From Streptomycetaceae bacterium (lineage in GTDB: Bacteria > Actinomycetota > Actinomycetes > Nanopelagicales > Nanopelagicaceae), in the NCBI GenBank assembly GCA_027483765.1, contig JAIXTW010000010.1, forward strand, positions 185,167 to 249,166: a stretch of 64,000 nt of DNA, written 5' to 3'. The position numbers and the translations under genes were made by a program. How positions within the stretch are numbered: the stretch's first letter is position 1; every line of letters starts with the position of its first letter. Under the pieces are notes generated by a model, which worked only from the letters and a program-made list of their open reading frames with translations, had not been told where the DNA came from and ran no database searches. Below are positions 54,139-63,881 of this stretch, in pieces.

Positions 54139-55293
54139 ATGATTGAGTTAGATACATCGACCAAGCTGCGTATCGCAGTGGTGACCGAGGCTTTCTTGCC
54201 GCAGGTGAATGGCGTAACCAACTCTGTTCTGCGCCTGCTTGAATATTGCAAGGCGCAAGGTCATGAGGTCCTGATTATCGCTCCTGAAAGTGAAGGCGCA
54301 CCTACTCGCTACCTGGACTACAAGATCAAACATGTTCCAAGCATCGCGATGAAGAAATTGATTCCGATGGGCGTTCCCCGTAAATATCTTGAGCCACTTC
54401 TTGAAGGGTTCGCACCCGATGTTATTCACCTGGCTTCACCAATTTTCTTGGGACATTACGTAGCTCGCTTTGCCAAAAAGAATGGCGTTCCCACAGTCTC
54501 GGTTTATCAGACAGATATTGCCGGCTTTGCCCGTCACTACGGTTTAACGATTGCCCATAACTCGCTCAAGAAGTGGGTGGCGCGTATTCACCAATCGACT
54601 GACCTCACACTGGCACCGTCAAAGTGGGCTCGTCGTGATCTTGAATCCACCGGCGTTAAGAACGTTGAAATTTGGAAGCGCGGTGTGGATCTTGTGAAAT
54701 TTGATCCTGCTCGCCGCGATGAATCACTGCGTGAAAACATTCGCGGAAAAGATTCAAACAAATTGATCATCGGTTACGTTGGACGTTTAGCTAATGAAAA
54801 GCGGATTGATGATTTGGCAATCCTCGATTCGCAACCAGATATTCAACTCGTTATTGTCGGTGGTGGCCCAGCGGAGGCTCGCCTCAAGCGCGAACTTCCT
54901 AATGCTCGATTTGTCGGCTATCAGTCAGGCACTGAACTCGGTCGCTATGTCGCCTCTTTCGATATTTTCGTACACACCGGAAAGCATGAAACTTTCTGTC
55001 AGGCTATTCAAGAATCACTCGCCGCAGGCGTTCCGGTCATTGGTCCAGATACTGGCGGCCCAGTTGATCTGATTGAACATGGCATCACCGGACTTCTCAT
55101 CGATACTTCAGATTCATACGCACTTCTTGAAGCAGTTTCAACACTTCGTAACCACAGCGCATTTGATCTCATGCAGATTGCTGCGCGCCGCTCAGTTGAA
55201 CACCGCACCTGGGATTACATCAACGCACAGTTGATTGAGTACTACCGCCAGACAATCGCGCAGGTTGCCCGAAAGAAGGAGCTGGTCGCATGA
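54139..55293 (+). CDS. Family 4 glycosyltransferase, MgtA/PimB-like
   Basis: 384 residues, GT-B fold. RIAVVTEAFLPQVNGVTNSVLRL opens the N-terminal domain; IIGYVGRLANEKRIDD starts the donor-binding domain; HETFCQAIQESLAAGVPVIGP is the Glu-x7-Glu nucleotide-sugar motif. Best resemblance is to actinobacterial mannosyl- or glucosyltransferases acting on diacylglycerol or glucuronate-diacylglycerol. It overlaps the next transferase gene by 4 nt. Confidence 0.88.
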   Translation: MIELDTSTKLRIAVVTEAFLPQVNGVTNSVLRLLEYCKAQGHEVLIIAPESEGAPTRYLDYKIKHVPSIAMKKLIPMGVPRKYLEPLLEGFAPDVIHLASPIFLGHYVARFAKKNGVPTVSVYQTDIAGFARHYGLTIAHNSLKKWVARIHQSTDLTLAPSKWARRDLESTGVKNVEIWKRGVDLVKFDPARRDESLRENIRGKDSNKLIIGYVGRLANEKRIDDLAILDSQPDIQLVIVGGGPAEARLKRELPNARFVGYQSGTELGRYVASFDIFVHTGKHETFCQAIQESLAAGVPVIGPDTGGPVDLIEHGITGLLIDTSDSYALLEAVSTLRNHSAFDLMQIAARRSVEHRTWDYINAQLIEYYRQTIAQVARKKELVA

Positions 55294-56408
55294 GAATTAT
55301 TCATATCGCAAACTTTTACGGACCTAAATCAGGCGGAATTAAAACCACGCTGCACAACCTCGGTAGCGGTTATCTAGCCGAAGGCCATGAATTTATTTAT
55401 ATCGTTCCGGGAAAGAGGTTTGCTCGCGAAGAAACTTCGCATGGTGCCTGCATCTCACTTCCTTCATGGCAAATTCCATTTAGCGGTGGCTACCGGGTAA
55501 TTCGCTCAACTTATCGAGTCAAGACAATCCTCAACTCGTTAAAGCCCGATCGCATTGAAGTCTCTGATCGCTTCACACTCTCCTGCTTAGGCAATTGGGC
55601 ATCAGAGCGAAAAATCCCGGCGATTGTATTTAGCCATGAAACGCTGCGAGGGCTAGTAAAGAATTACATTGGTCTTCCACTCAAGCGCTTCGTGGGCTGG
55701 CATAACACTCGCTTGGCCTCGCGCTTTGATTACGTGGTCACCACAACTAACTTTGCTGCTGCCGAGTTTGATGAGATTGGAACCACCAACGTCGTGCGCG
55801 TCCCGTTGGGTGTGGATCTCCAGACTTTCTCTCCCTCACTTCGTAATGAAGAACTTCGCACCAAGATGATAAAAGGTGGAGAAGTTCTGCTGGTTCACTG
55901 CGGTCGCCTTTCGCCAGAGAAGAAACCAGAGCGTTCGCTAGAAACTTTGCGCGAGTTACTGAGCCGCGGAATCAATGCCCGTCTTGTCTACATTGGTAGT
56001 GGACCGCTACATAAGAAGCTTTATGACTCATCTCGCGATATCCCAGTTACTTTCTGGGGATATGTAGCAAATAAGAACTTACTTGCCCAGATGATTGCCT
56101 CTGCTGATGTTTCACTTGCTCCAGGTCCAATCGAAACTTTCTGTCTTGCCGCCCTTGAATCACTTGCTAGTGGAACACCAGTCGTTGCGTCAGAGACCAG
56201 CGCGGTTGGAGAATTCCTAGTCGCTGACAATGGCGATTTTGTCGGGCTTACTGCTGCAAATAATGGTCGTGCTTTTGCAGATGCCGTAGAGATTTTGCTC
56301 GATGAAATCGCAGAAGATGCCACTCTTTCAGATCGCTGTCGTACACAGGCAGAACAGTTTCCGTGGTCCGAGACAATTACGCGTTTAGGACGCTTGAGCG
56401 CTGCCTAA
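55290..56408 (+). CDS. Family 4 glycosyltransferase
   Basis: 372 residues, GT-B fold. RIIHIANFYGPKSGGIKTTLHNLGSGY at the N-terminus, VHCGRLSPEKKPERSLETL and ETFCLAALESLASGTPVVASE in the donor domain (Glu-x7-Glu). A second sugar transferase in line with the first and with an SGNH hydrolase suggests stepwise assembly and trimming of a glycolipid. The sugar and acceptor cannot be read from sequence. Confidence 0.87.
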   Translation: MRIIHIANFYGPKSGGIKTTLHNLGSGYLAEGHEFIYIVPGKRFAREETSHGACISLPSWQIPFSGGYRVIRSTYRVKTILNSLKPDRIEVSDRFTLSCLGNWASERKIPAIVFSHETLRGLVKNYIGLPLKRFVGWHNTRLASRFDYVVTTTNFAAAEFDEIGTTNVVRVPLGVDLQTFSPSLRNEELRTKMIKGGEVLLVHCGRLSPEKKPERSLETLRELLSRGINARLVYIGSGPLHKKLYDSSRDIPVTFWGYVANKNLLAQMIASADVSLAPGPIETFCLAALESLASGTPVVASETSAVGEFLVADNGDFVGLTAANNGRAFADAVEILLDEIAEDATLSDRCRTQAEQFPWSETITRLGRLSAA

Positions 56409-56409
56409 C

Positions 56410-57261
56410 ATGGACAAGCCAATCACCTTCGCAATCATTGGCGATAGCGCAGCTTCCGGTGTTGGCGATTCAGATTCACTAGGAAATTACTTTGGCTGGG
56501 GCTATCACTTAGTCAAGGCATTTAACGAGCCGTTGGCATATCTCAATGTCTCTCGACCGGGTGCTCGCTCGAAAGAGGTTCGTTTTGAACAACTTCCGAA
56601 GGTTCTTATTCACGAACCAGAGCTCGTCGGTGTAATCGTCGGTGGCAATGACCTGCTTCGTAATGGTTTTTCACCAAAAGTATTTGAAGAAAATCTCACT
56701 GCAACTCTGAAGGAAATTGTCGAGAGCGGTGCGCAAGTAATGCTGCTTGAGCTGCACGACCCAACAGTGATTGTTCCCATGCCATACCTCGTTGCTCGGG
56801 TCTGTCGTCGCCGGGTTTCGGCCGTCAACCATGTGACTCGAAAGTTAGCCCGCAAGTACAGTGCAATTTTGCTCGAGACTCGCTCGCTCAACGGAATTTA
56901 TGAGCGCGATAAATGGCACGTTGATCGCATGCACCCAAGTAAGCACGGGCATCAATTTATTGCACAAGAGTTTGCCCACCTGCTTCGTGATCGAGGATTT
57001 AACATTGGTGAGATTGTGATTGACCCTGTCAATAATCGAAATCGCAAAGAGTCGATTAAATGGATGCTGCGAAATGGCACGCCTTGGTTTCTCAAGCGCA
57101 GTGTAGATTTATTACCAGCGCTTTTGATTCTCTCGATTACCGAGTTGATTCATATGGCAAAAAATAAGAGCACTGCCGAACCTGCTGATGTGTACTTCCC
57201 AGACTTTACGAAGAAGGAAGAACGTGAATCTCTCTCGCTTAATAATGAGCGAGTTTCTTAA
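56410..57261 (+). CDS. SGNH/GDSL-type hydrolase
   Basis: 283 residues, starting 1 nt after the upstream stop. Block I IIGDSAASGVG (catalytic Ser), block III VGGNDLLRN (Gly and Asn), block V DRMHPSKHGH (Asp and His) complete the SGNH set. A C-terminal hydrophobic stretch (LPALLILSITELIHM) may tie it to the membrane. In this context it may deacylate or esterify a glycolipid made by the two transferases. Confidence 0.88.
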   Translation: MDKPITFAIIGDSAASGVGDSDSLGNYFGWGYHLVKAFNEPLAYLNVSRPGARSKEVRFEQLPKVLIHEPELVGVIVGGNDLLRNGFSPKVFEENLTATLKEIVESGAQVMLLELHDPTVIVPMPYLVARVCRRRVSAVNHVTRKLARKYSAILLETRSLNGIYERDKWHVDRMHPSKHGHQFIAQEFAHLLRDRGFNIGEIVIDPVNNRNRKESIKWMLRNGTPWFLKRSVDLLPALLILSITELIHMAKNKSTAEPADVYFPDFTKKEERESLSLNNERVS

Positions 57262-57311
57262 TACCTTCGATTACCGGCAAGTAAGCGCAGACTTCCTTCG
57301 CGTACTTCTAC

Positions 57312-57317
57312 TATATT
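57312..57317 (+). promoter_or_regulatory. -10 hexamer of the fatty acid synthesis cluster
   Basis: TATATT ends 6 nt before GTG 57324; a leaderless start for fabD and the genes behind it. Confidence 0.5.
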
Positions 57318-57323
57318 GAGCGT

Positions 57324-58232
57324 GTGCTCGCAATCGTTGCCCCCGGTCAAGGTTCACAAACCCCAGGCATGCTCACATCCTGGATTGAAGATTCTGCGGC
57401 TAGAGACTTACTTGCACAGTGGTCGCAGGAAATTGATTTAGATCTCATTCATCTTGGAACAACTGCAGATGCCGAAGAGATTAAAGATACGGCTAATGCA
57501 CAACCACTGATTGTTGCCGCAGGCCTGCTCAGTGCCCGCGCACTTGCCGCTGATGGAAAATTTGCTTGTGTAGCTGGGCATTCGGTTGGAGAAATAACGG
57601 CGGCAGTTGTTGCAGGTGTTATTTCACCAAGTGATGCTATGAAATTAGTGCGTGCGCGCGGAATTGAAATGGCCAAGGCTGCTGCTGTAACTCCGGCGGG
57701 AATGGCGGCAGTTTTAGGTGGAGATCGCCAGGTTGTGCTGCGGGCAATTGCAGATTTAGGACTAGTTGCGGCAAACGATAACGGTGGCGGGCAAATCGTG
57801 GCCGCAGGTGATCTCGACGCCCTTGCACAATTAGCTCCCGAAGGTGCGCGCGTTCGGCCACTGGCAGTAGCCGGTGCATTTCATACTTCTTATATGCAGC
57901 CAGCAGTTGAACCGCTACGTAACTTGGCTCAGTCAATGTCGGCAACTGATCCGAGTGTTGCACTCCTTTCAAATAAAGATGGTGATGTCGTTACCGAAGG
58001 TCGCGAAGTCCTGGATCGGATCGTAAATCAAATCGCAAATCCCGTGCGCTGGGACTTATGTATGGAATCCCTGCTTGCCCAAGGTGTCACTGGAGTTATC
58101 GAGCTTGCTCCAGCTGGCACGTTGGTAGGACTTGTTAAGCGCGCAGTTCCAGCGATTGCGCAATGCGCACTTAAATCACCTGGCGATCTAGATTTAGCAC
58201 GGGAATTCGTTGCACAACATGGAGGCAAATAA
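57324..58232 (+). CDS. fabD: Malonyl-CoA:ACP transacylase
   Basis: 302 residues from GTG. IVAPGQGSQTPGML at the N-terminus, catalytic Ser87 in AGHSVGE, and His in GAFHTSYM. It loads malonate onto acyl carrier protein. fabH begins within the stop codon (TAATG). Confidence 0.95.
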   Translation: MLAIVAPGQGSQTPGMLTSWIEDSAARDLLAQWSQEIDLDLIHLGTTADAEEIKDTANAQPLIVAAGLLSARALAADGKFACVAGHSVGEITAAVVAGVISPSDAMKLVRARGIEMAKAAAVTPAGMAAVLGGDRQVVLRAIADLGLVAANDNGGGQIVAAGDLDALAQLAPEGARVRPLAVAGAFHTSYMQPAVEPLRNLAQSMSATDPSVALLSNKDGDVVTEGREVLDRIVNQIANPVRWDLCMESLLAQGVTGVIELAPAGTLVGLVKRAVPAIAQCALKSPGDLDLAREFVAQHGGK

Positions 58233-59260
58233 TGTCTAAGGTGATTGGATCTAGATCGGGCAGTGAGAGCAGAATTCTCTCAGTCGGTTCGTATCGCCCA
58301 AAGCGACTCGTTCCAAATGCGGAGATTGTTGATCGCATTGAATCAAGTGATGAATGGATTCAACAACGAACCGGAATTGAGTCACGCCGCTTTGCAGATG
58401 AATCCGAATCACTTCTTGATATGGCTACTTGGGCTGTGCAAGATGCGCTGACCAAAGCAAAGTTAGCAATCACTGATATCGATACCTTGATAGTTGCCAC
58501 CATTACCTTTCCATTCCAAGCGCCATCGGCTGCGACTGCAATCTTGCAACGTTTGGGCCATCCAACAGCTGCCGCCTTTGATATCAACGCCGCCTGTGCC
58601 GGTTTTTCTTACGGTGTTGCCATGGCGCACGACTTTATCAAGGCTGGTACTTCAAAAACTGTGTTGGTTGTGGGTGCAGAAAAGATTTCAGACTTCACAG
58701 ATCCTGATGATCGCGCGACCGCATTCATATTTGCAGATGGTGCTGGCGCCGTTGTTATCGGTCAATCCCGAGATGCCGGTATTGGCCCGGTTGAGTGGGG
58801 ATCGGATGCCGAAAACCGCGATGCAATTCAGATGAATCCTTCTTGGATTGAAGTACGCGATGTCGAAACACAATTAACTCGGGGCGGAAGTAAGTGGCCG
58901 AATATCTCCCAAGAAGGTCAGAAGGTTTATCGCTGGGCAGTATTTTCAATGAGTAAAGCTGCTACCAAGGCGCTGGAATCAGCAGGCCTTACCGTTGCAG
59001 ATATCGATGCATTTATTCCGCACCAAGCAAATATGCGCATCATCGAAACTATGGCGAAGGAGATGGGAATGCCTGACTCTGTTGTCATTGCCGATGACAT
59101 TCGCACAAATGGAAATACATCAGCAGCCTCGATTCCACTTGCTATGGATGCGCTACTCGATAAACACCCGGAGCTTCACGGAAAATTGGCGTTGCTCATT
59201 GGCTATGGCGCAGGTCTCGTTTATGCGGGCCAAGTCGTTGAATTGCCGGCAAAACCATAA
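58232..59260 (+). CDS. fabH: Beta-ketoacyl-ACP synthase III
   Basis: 342 residues. Catalytic Cys122 in NAACAGFSYG, His in IPHQANMRI and Asn in GNTSAASIP. EWIQQRTGIESRRF is the N-terminal family motif. It starts chain building by joining acyl-CoA to malonyl-ACP. GGAGG lies 6 nt upstream of the ATG. Confidence 0.95.
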   Translation: MSKVIGSRSGSESRILSVGSYRPKRLVPNAEIVDRIESSDEWIQQRTGIESRRFADESESLLDMATWAVQDALTKAKLAITDIDTLIVATITFPFQAPSAATAILQRLGHPTAAAFDINAACAGFSYGVAMAHDFIKAGTSKTVLVVGAEKISDFTDPDDRATAFIFADGAGAVVIGQSRDAGIGPVEWGSDAENRDAIQMNPSWIEVRDVETQLTRGGSKWPNISQEGQKVYRWAVFSMSKAATKALESAGLTVADIDAFIPHQANMRIIETMAKEMGMPDSVVIADDIRTNGNTSAASIPLAMDALLDKHPELHGKLALLIGYGAGLVYAGQVVELPAKP

Positions 59261-59365
59261 TTTTTTTCCAAATATTTACCCAATTACTGGGAAGTACGCC
59301 CCTTTTTCATAGACAATTACATACCTGTCCCCGATACGTTAGTTCACTTAAGTAAAGGAAAAACA

Positions 59366-59614
59366 ATGGCGCTTTCACAAGCAGATGTACTTGCAGGAAT
59401 CAAAGAGATCGTAGAAGAAGTTGCTGGAATTCCAGCTGCATCAATCGAACTTGATAAGAACTTCACTGATGATCTAGAGGTTGACTCACTGAGCATGGTT
59501 GAAGTTGTAGTCGCCTGTGAAGAGCGCTTTGGTGTGAAGATTCCTGATGAGAAGGTAACTGAGCTTGCAACAGTAGGCGACGCAGTTAACTTCATCGTTA
59601 ACGCTGCAGCTTAA
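59366..59614 (+). CDS. acpP: Acyl carrier protein
   Basis: 82 residues, acidic. DLEVDSLSMVEVVVACEE carries Ser41, the 4'-phosphopantetheine site. It shuttles the growing acyl chain among the Fab enzymes. It is 105 nt from fabH with AAAGGAAAA upstream, and may have its own promoter in that gap. Confidence 0.97.
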   Translation: MALSQADVLAGIKEIVEEVAGIPAASIELDKNFTDDLEVDSLSMVEVVVACEERFGVKIPDEKVTELATVGDAVNFIVNAAA

Positions 59615-59642
59615 GTAGCACTCGTTAAGAATTAATAGCGTT

Positions 59643-60881
59643 ATGTCACAACGTCGCGTAGTCGTCACCGGCCTTGGGGTAACAACTCCAATCGGTGGTG
59701 ACGTTGCTACAACTTGGAAGGCGCTTTTAGCCGGCCAGAGCGGCGTGCGACTTCTCACCGATGATTGGCGAGATCTCCTACCTGTGCACTTTGCTGCGCG
59801 CGTTGCGACCGAACCTGCTGATCAGATGGAGCGCGTTGAAATGCGCCGACTTGATCGCTCTGAGCAGTTCGCACTCATTGCATCTCGTGAAGCTTGGAAA
59901 GATGCCGGTTCACCGGATGAAATTGATAAAGAACGACTCGGTGTCGTTATCGCTTCTGGAATCGGCGGAGTGATCACGCTCCTTGATCAATTCAATGTAT
60001 TTAATGAAAAAGGCGCCCGCAGCGTAAGTCCCCATACGGTTCCGATGTTGATGCCTAATGGACCTGCGGCAAATGTTGGGCTAGAACTTCAAGCTAAAGC
60101 TGGCGTACATACTCCGGTAAGTGCATGTGCTTCCGGAGCTGAAGCAATCGGCTATGCCTACGAAATGATTAAGAGTAATCGCGCCGACATTATTGTCGCT
60201 GGTGGCGTGGAAGCTGCAATTCATCAACTACCTATGGCTGCATTCGGTCAAATGAAGGCGCTCTCCACACGAAACGATAATCCAGCTGCTGCATCTCGCC
60301 CATATGACATCGATCGCGATGGATTTGTATTAGGTGAAGGTGGCGGAGTTTTGATTCTGGAAGAATATGAAACAGCGAAGGCGCGCGGTGCCAGGATTTA
60401 CTGCGAGATTGCCGGACAAGGACTTACTTCAGACGGGTATCACATCGCCGCACCAGATCCTGATGGCGCTGGAGTGCAACGTGCAATCAAATTCGCACTG
60501 GCAAACTCAGGGTTATCTACCAAAGATATTGTTCACTTAAATGCCCATGCGACCTCAACTCCGGCCGGCGACGTCGCAGAAGCGAATGCTCTTCGTAAGG
60601 CTTTGGGCGCCGATGCAGATCATGTTGCAGTTTCTGCAACAAAATCAATGACCGGCCACTTGCTCGGTGGCGCGGGCGCAATCGAATCTGTATTTATTGT
60701 TAAAGCGCTGCAAGAACGCCTGGCTCCCCCAACAATTAACATTGAAAATCTTGACCCAGCGGTAACAGTCGATGTCGTCCGCGACACTCCACGCGCGCTT
60801 CCTGCAGGCGATATTGCAGCGCTCAATGATTCATTCGGATTTGGTGGCCATAACGTGGTGCTTGCATTTAAAACTCTCTAA
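59643..60881 (+). CDS. fabF: Beta-ketoacyl-ACP synthase II
   Basis: 412 residues. RRVVVTGLGVTTPIGGDVATTW start, catalytic Cys in PVSACASGAEAIGYA, His in NAHATSTPAGD and KSMTGHLLGGAGAIE, and the Gly-rich FGFGGHNVVL end. It elongates acyl-ACP chains. Confidence 0.96.
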   Translation: MSQRRVVVTGLGVTTPIGGDVATTWKALLAGQSGVRLLTDDWRDLLPVHFAARVATEPADQMERVEMRRLDRSEQFALIASREAWKDAGSPDEIDKERLGVVIASGIGGVITLLDQFNVFNEKGARSVSPHTVPMLMPNGPAANVGLELQAKAGVHTPVSACASGAEAIGYAYEMIKSNRADIIVAGGVEAAIHQLPMAAFGQMKALSTRNDNPAAASRPYDIDRDGFVLGEGGGVLILEEYETAKARGARIYCEIAGQGLTSDGYHIAAPDPDGAGVQRAIKFALANSGLSTKDIVHLNAHATSTPAGDVAEANALRKALGADADHVAVSATKSMTGHLLGGAGAIESVFIVKALQERLAPPTINIENLDPAVTVDVVRDTPRALPAGDIAALNDSFGFGGHNVVLAFKTL

Positions 60882-60890
60882 CCTAGAGCC

Positions 60891-62279
60891 ATGACACCGC
60901 CCGTCACATCGCTAGATCCAGAAGCGCGTATTTCTAGACTTACAGATAACGGCGCATTTGAATTTCTGCTTCCGCGAACTGATTGTGGAATGATTGCAGT
61001 AACAGCTTTAGTTAAAGGAAATAAAGTTGTTATCTTCGCATCTGATCCCACAATTAAAGGTGGCGCACTCGGCATCGAGGGATCGCAAGTAATTGTGCAG
61101 GCATATCGCGCCGCAATGGGAGCGCAGGTTCCAGTTATCGGTATTTGGCATTCAGGTGGAGCCCGCCTCAGCGATGGTGTTGCATCACTTAATGCCTTCG
61201 GTGAAGTTTTTCAATCCATGGTCACTGCAAGTGGACGTATTCCACAGTTATCTCTGATCTTGGGACCAACTGCTGGCGGCGGTGCTTACGGTCCCGCGCT
61301 CACAGATGTAGTTGTGCTTGCACCCGAAGGTCGCATCTTTGTTACAGGGCCCGATGTCGTTAAATCTGTTACTGGCGATGTCGTTGATATGGCACTCCTT
61401 GGTGGCCCAGAGGCACACAGTAAGAACTCTGGCGTTGCACATGTGATTGCTCCGACGGAAGATATTGCTTTCAGTGAGATTCAAGATTTGGTCTCACTCT
61501 TTGCCAACCAAGGGCTCATGTCTTCCAGTGTTGCAGATGTACCTCTTGCTCATCTTGTTCCTGAATCTAGCAAGCGCGTATATGAGGTACATCCATTAGT
61601 AGATGCGATTTTAGATTCCGATGGCGAAAAGTTAGAGCTTCTCGATGTGTGGGCGCAAAATATGACAACAGTGCTTGGAAGATTTGGTGGCCGCACAGTA
61701 GGAGTGATTGCAAATAACCCACAAGTTATCGGTGGGGTCCTTGACTCTGCAGCTGGCGAAAAAGCTGCCCGCTTTGTTCGCACCTGTGACGCCTTTGGAA
61801 TTCCCTTAATTGTTATCGCCGATGTCACTGGTTTCTTGCCTGGTATCGGCCAAGAGTGGGAAGGTGCAGTGCGACGTGGCGCCAAGTTATTGCATGCCTT
61901 TGCCGAATCAGTTGTACCCCGCGTCACTGTTATTACCCGCAAGGCATATGGCGGAGCTTTTGTTGCCATGAATTCAAAGTCACTTGGGGCAACTCGAGTA
62001 TTTGCTTGGCCGCAAGCAGAAGTTTCCGTGATGGGTTCGGTTGCTGCAGTACGAGTATTGCATCGCAGATTATTGGCAGATCTTCCGGAAGCTCAACGCG
62101 AAGGTATGGAGCTAGAACTCGCTGCCGAACATGAGAAAGTTTCTGGCGGCGTTGCGCGCGCAATTGAAATTGGCGCCGTCGATGAAATGATTGAACCGAA
62201 TCAGACTCGTAGCGCGATTGCTAAGGTTTTAAGTGAGACTGAATATCGCCGTGGTTCGCACGGCAATATTCCGCTCTAA
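60891..62279 (+). CDS. Acyl-CoA carboxylase, carboxyltransferase (beta) subunit
   Basis: 462 residues. Two crotonase-like halves: N-terminal PVIGIWHSGGARLSDGVASL with GPTAGGGAYGPALTDVV, and C-terminal DVTGFLPGIGQEWEGAVRRGAKLLHAF with ITRKAYGGAFVAMNSK. It moves carboxyl from biotin to acetyl- or propionyl-CoA. Its place at the end of the fab cluster, as in other actinobacteria, suggests malonyl-CoA supply. The biotinylated alpha subunit is not in the window. Confidence 0.93.
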   Translation: MTPPVTSLDPEARISRLTDNGAFEFLLPRTDCGMIAVTALVKGNKVVIFASDPTIKGGALGIEGSQVIVQAYRAAMGAQVPVIGIWHSGGARLSDGVASLNAFGEVFQSMVTASGRIPQLSLILGPTAGGGAYGPALTDVVVLAPEGRIFVTGPDVVKSVTGDVVDMALLGGPEAHSKNSGVAHVIAPTEDIAFSEIQDLVSLFANQGLMSSSVADVPLAHLVPESSKRVYEVHPLVDAILDSDGEKLELLDVWAQNMTTVLGRFGGRTVGVIANNPQVIGGVLDSAAGEKAARFVRTCDAFGIPLIVIADVTGFLPGIGQEWEGAVRRGAKLLHAFAESVVPRVTVITRKAYGGAFVAMNSKSLGATRVFAWPQAEVSVMGSVAAVRVLHRRLLADLPEAQREGMELELAAEHEKVSGGVARAIEIGAVDEMIEPNQTRSAIAKVLSETEYRRGSHGNIPL

Positions 62280-62312
62280 CTTCGCTCTTTGTTTTGCTGT
62301 AGGTAAAAGAAC

Positions 62313-63068
62313 TTACTTAACGTCGAAGGTGACTGAGACAGTTGATGTCACAGTCTTTTCAATACTTGAGGTGTCATAGGCGCCAGTATCTTGCGTCATT
62401 GTTGAATCTGGAGTCGTTACTTGGAAGACGCCAGAGCGCACTGCTTGCACAGCGCCAACTTTTCCGCCGACCGCCTTTGTAATTGCTTCAGCACGGATCT
62501 TCGCATCCTTCATCGCTTCCTCTAATAACTGAGGGCGCAATTGTGGAAGAGTTGAGAGGTAGTACTGAGGACCGTAATTGTTGACTGAGACACCGGCTTG
62601 CAAAATCGTGCCAATACCTTGAGCTAACTTAGAGATGAGTTCTACATCTTTCGAGCGGACAACAACATCGCGGGAAGCGCGGTAATTAATAATTCGTCCC
62701 GTGTTATTTCCGTTGACATACTCTTCGTTGGCATAGGTTGAAACTGAACCAAGAGTGAGCGCGCTAGCTGGAACGCCACCGTCGGCGAGGTACTTGCTCA
62801 CTGCTGCCACATCGTTACCTACCTTGGTAACAGCTTCCGAAACGGTTTGACGAGTAAGTGAAACATTAAGTGTCCAGACAACGTTATCGGCAGTTGCAGA
62901 TGTCTTTGCCGAGCCAGTAACCGTGATGCCATTTGCACTACGAGCCGCAAACCCTGCACCCACTTTGACGAGCCCACCACCGACAGCAATTGCCAGAATG
63001 AGTGCAATTGCGATGTAGAGAATTGATCGGCGACGTTCAGTGGAAGTCATAGGTGCTTGAGTTGTCAT
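62313..63068 (-). CDS. SIMPL-domain (DUF541) protein, exported
   Basis: 251 residues. A single membrane segment (about 15-37) followed by a SIMPL domain (about 45-250: GITVTGSAKTSATADNVVWTLNVS, and the repeated VTKVGNDV.. pattern). These proteins lie outside the membrane with poorly known, possibly stress-related roles. It follows the DUF3145 gene; a perfect TATAAT lies 6 nt before the ATG. Confidence 0.88.
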   Translation of the reverse strand: MTTQAPMTSTERRRSILYIAIALILAIAVGGGLVKVGAGFAARSANGITVTGSAKTSATADNVVWTLNVSLTRQTVSEAVTKVGNDVAAVSKYLADGGVPASALTLGSVSTYANEEYVNGNNTGRIINYRASRDVVVRSKDVELISKLAQGIGTILQAGVSVNNYGPQYYLSTLPQLRPQLLEEAMKDAKIRAEAITKAVGGKVGAVQAVRSGVFQVTTPDSTMTQDTGAYDTSSIEKTVTSTVSVTFDVK

Positions 63069-63074
63069 GAGGTG

Positions 63075-63080
63075 ATTATA
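63075..63080 (-). promoter_or_regulatory. -10 hexamer of the SIMPL-domain gene
   Basis: TATAAT (consensus) on the minus strand ends 6 nt before ATG 63068, partly inside the stop region of the DUF3145 gene. Confidence 0.6.
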
Positions 63081-63561
63081 TGGCCCGAAGTCTTTGAACT
63101 TCCTGTAAATCTACCCCGCGCATCGGTTCCAGCGCTAAATCCCACGCACTGCCGAGTGCTCGCTCTAAATTCTCACGAACTTCTAAGTCATCAAAACTTG
63201 CAAGGGCCTTACGAATGACGTTTTCATTTACGACAATAGAACCTGCTCCATCAATAACTGCGCGATGAATTCCAAGTTCTGGCGTGCATCGAAAATACTC
63301 ACCACCAGAATCACTTAGCTCCTGTACTTCAAATCGCAGGTAGTGCCAATTCTTCAGCGCTGTTGAAATTTTTGCAGCGGTGCCAAGCGGTGCACGATAT
63401 TCAACTGAGGTGCGAAGTGTGCCCGGTGCTAGTGGTTGATCGCGCCATGAGTACTCAGTTGTGCGACCAAGAATGGCGTTTAGGCCCCATTCGATATGTT
63501 GGCGCAGGGCTGAAGGCGCCGAGTGGATTGTTATCAATCCGGCGTACTGTTTGTTGTGCAT
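63076..63561 (-). CDS. DUF3145-family protein
   Basis: 161 residues. ITIHSAPSALRQHIEWGLNAILG, YSWRDQPLAPGTLRTSVEY and YFRCTPELGIHRA are the DUF3145 pattern, a family known from actinobacteria with no assigned function. A ribosome site GGTAGGAG precedes the ATG and a good promoter lies about 80 nt upstream. Confidence 0.9.
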   Translation of the reverse strand: MHNKQYAGLITIHSAPSALRQHIEWGLNAILGRTTEYSWRDQPLAPGTLRTSVEYRAPLGTAAKISTALKNWHYLRFEVQELSDSGGEYFRCTPELGIHRAVIDGAGSIVVNENVIRKALASFDDLEVRENLERALGSAWDLALEPMRGVDLQEVQRLRAI

Positions 63562-63881
63562 CTGTTGCTCCTACCAAGGCTGCCTTGTGCGACCTTCCCC
63601 GATCCACAATTGCGCGCTCATTGGTAGTTGAGTACCTCATTTATACAACTTTCCGCTGACTTTGTGAATCCCAGCCCCGAAATTGAGCGTGATTCGGTGC
63701 TGATAAGCACGTAAGCGGAATAGGAATACCCATCTATTGCAGGTACGCTTTTCCCTAGTCGGACGCTTTATCAGTACCCGTTGTTAGATTTACTTCTTTA
63801 CTCGGTATGGCTGTAGCAAGACGAAGACTGGTGGTCGAGGAATTCTCGAACGCCCAACATATCGAAGGAATAGTAAAAAAT
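63562..63881. other. Divergent intergenic region between DUF3145 gene and cold-shock gene
   Basis: 320 nt without a gene. The left part holds the DUF3145 promoter. The right part would be the long 5' leader of the cold-shock gene, as in other csp genes, with GAAGGA as ribosome site before the ATG. I see no repeat or other RNA gene. Confidence 0.6.
63640..63668 (-). promoter_or_regulatory. Promoter of the DUF3145 gene
   Basis: On the minus strand TTCACA (63668-63663) and TATAAA (63645-63640) are separated by exactly 17 nt, giving a leader of about 70 nt. Confidence 0.6.
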
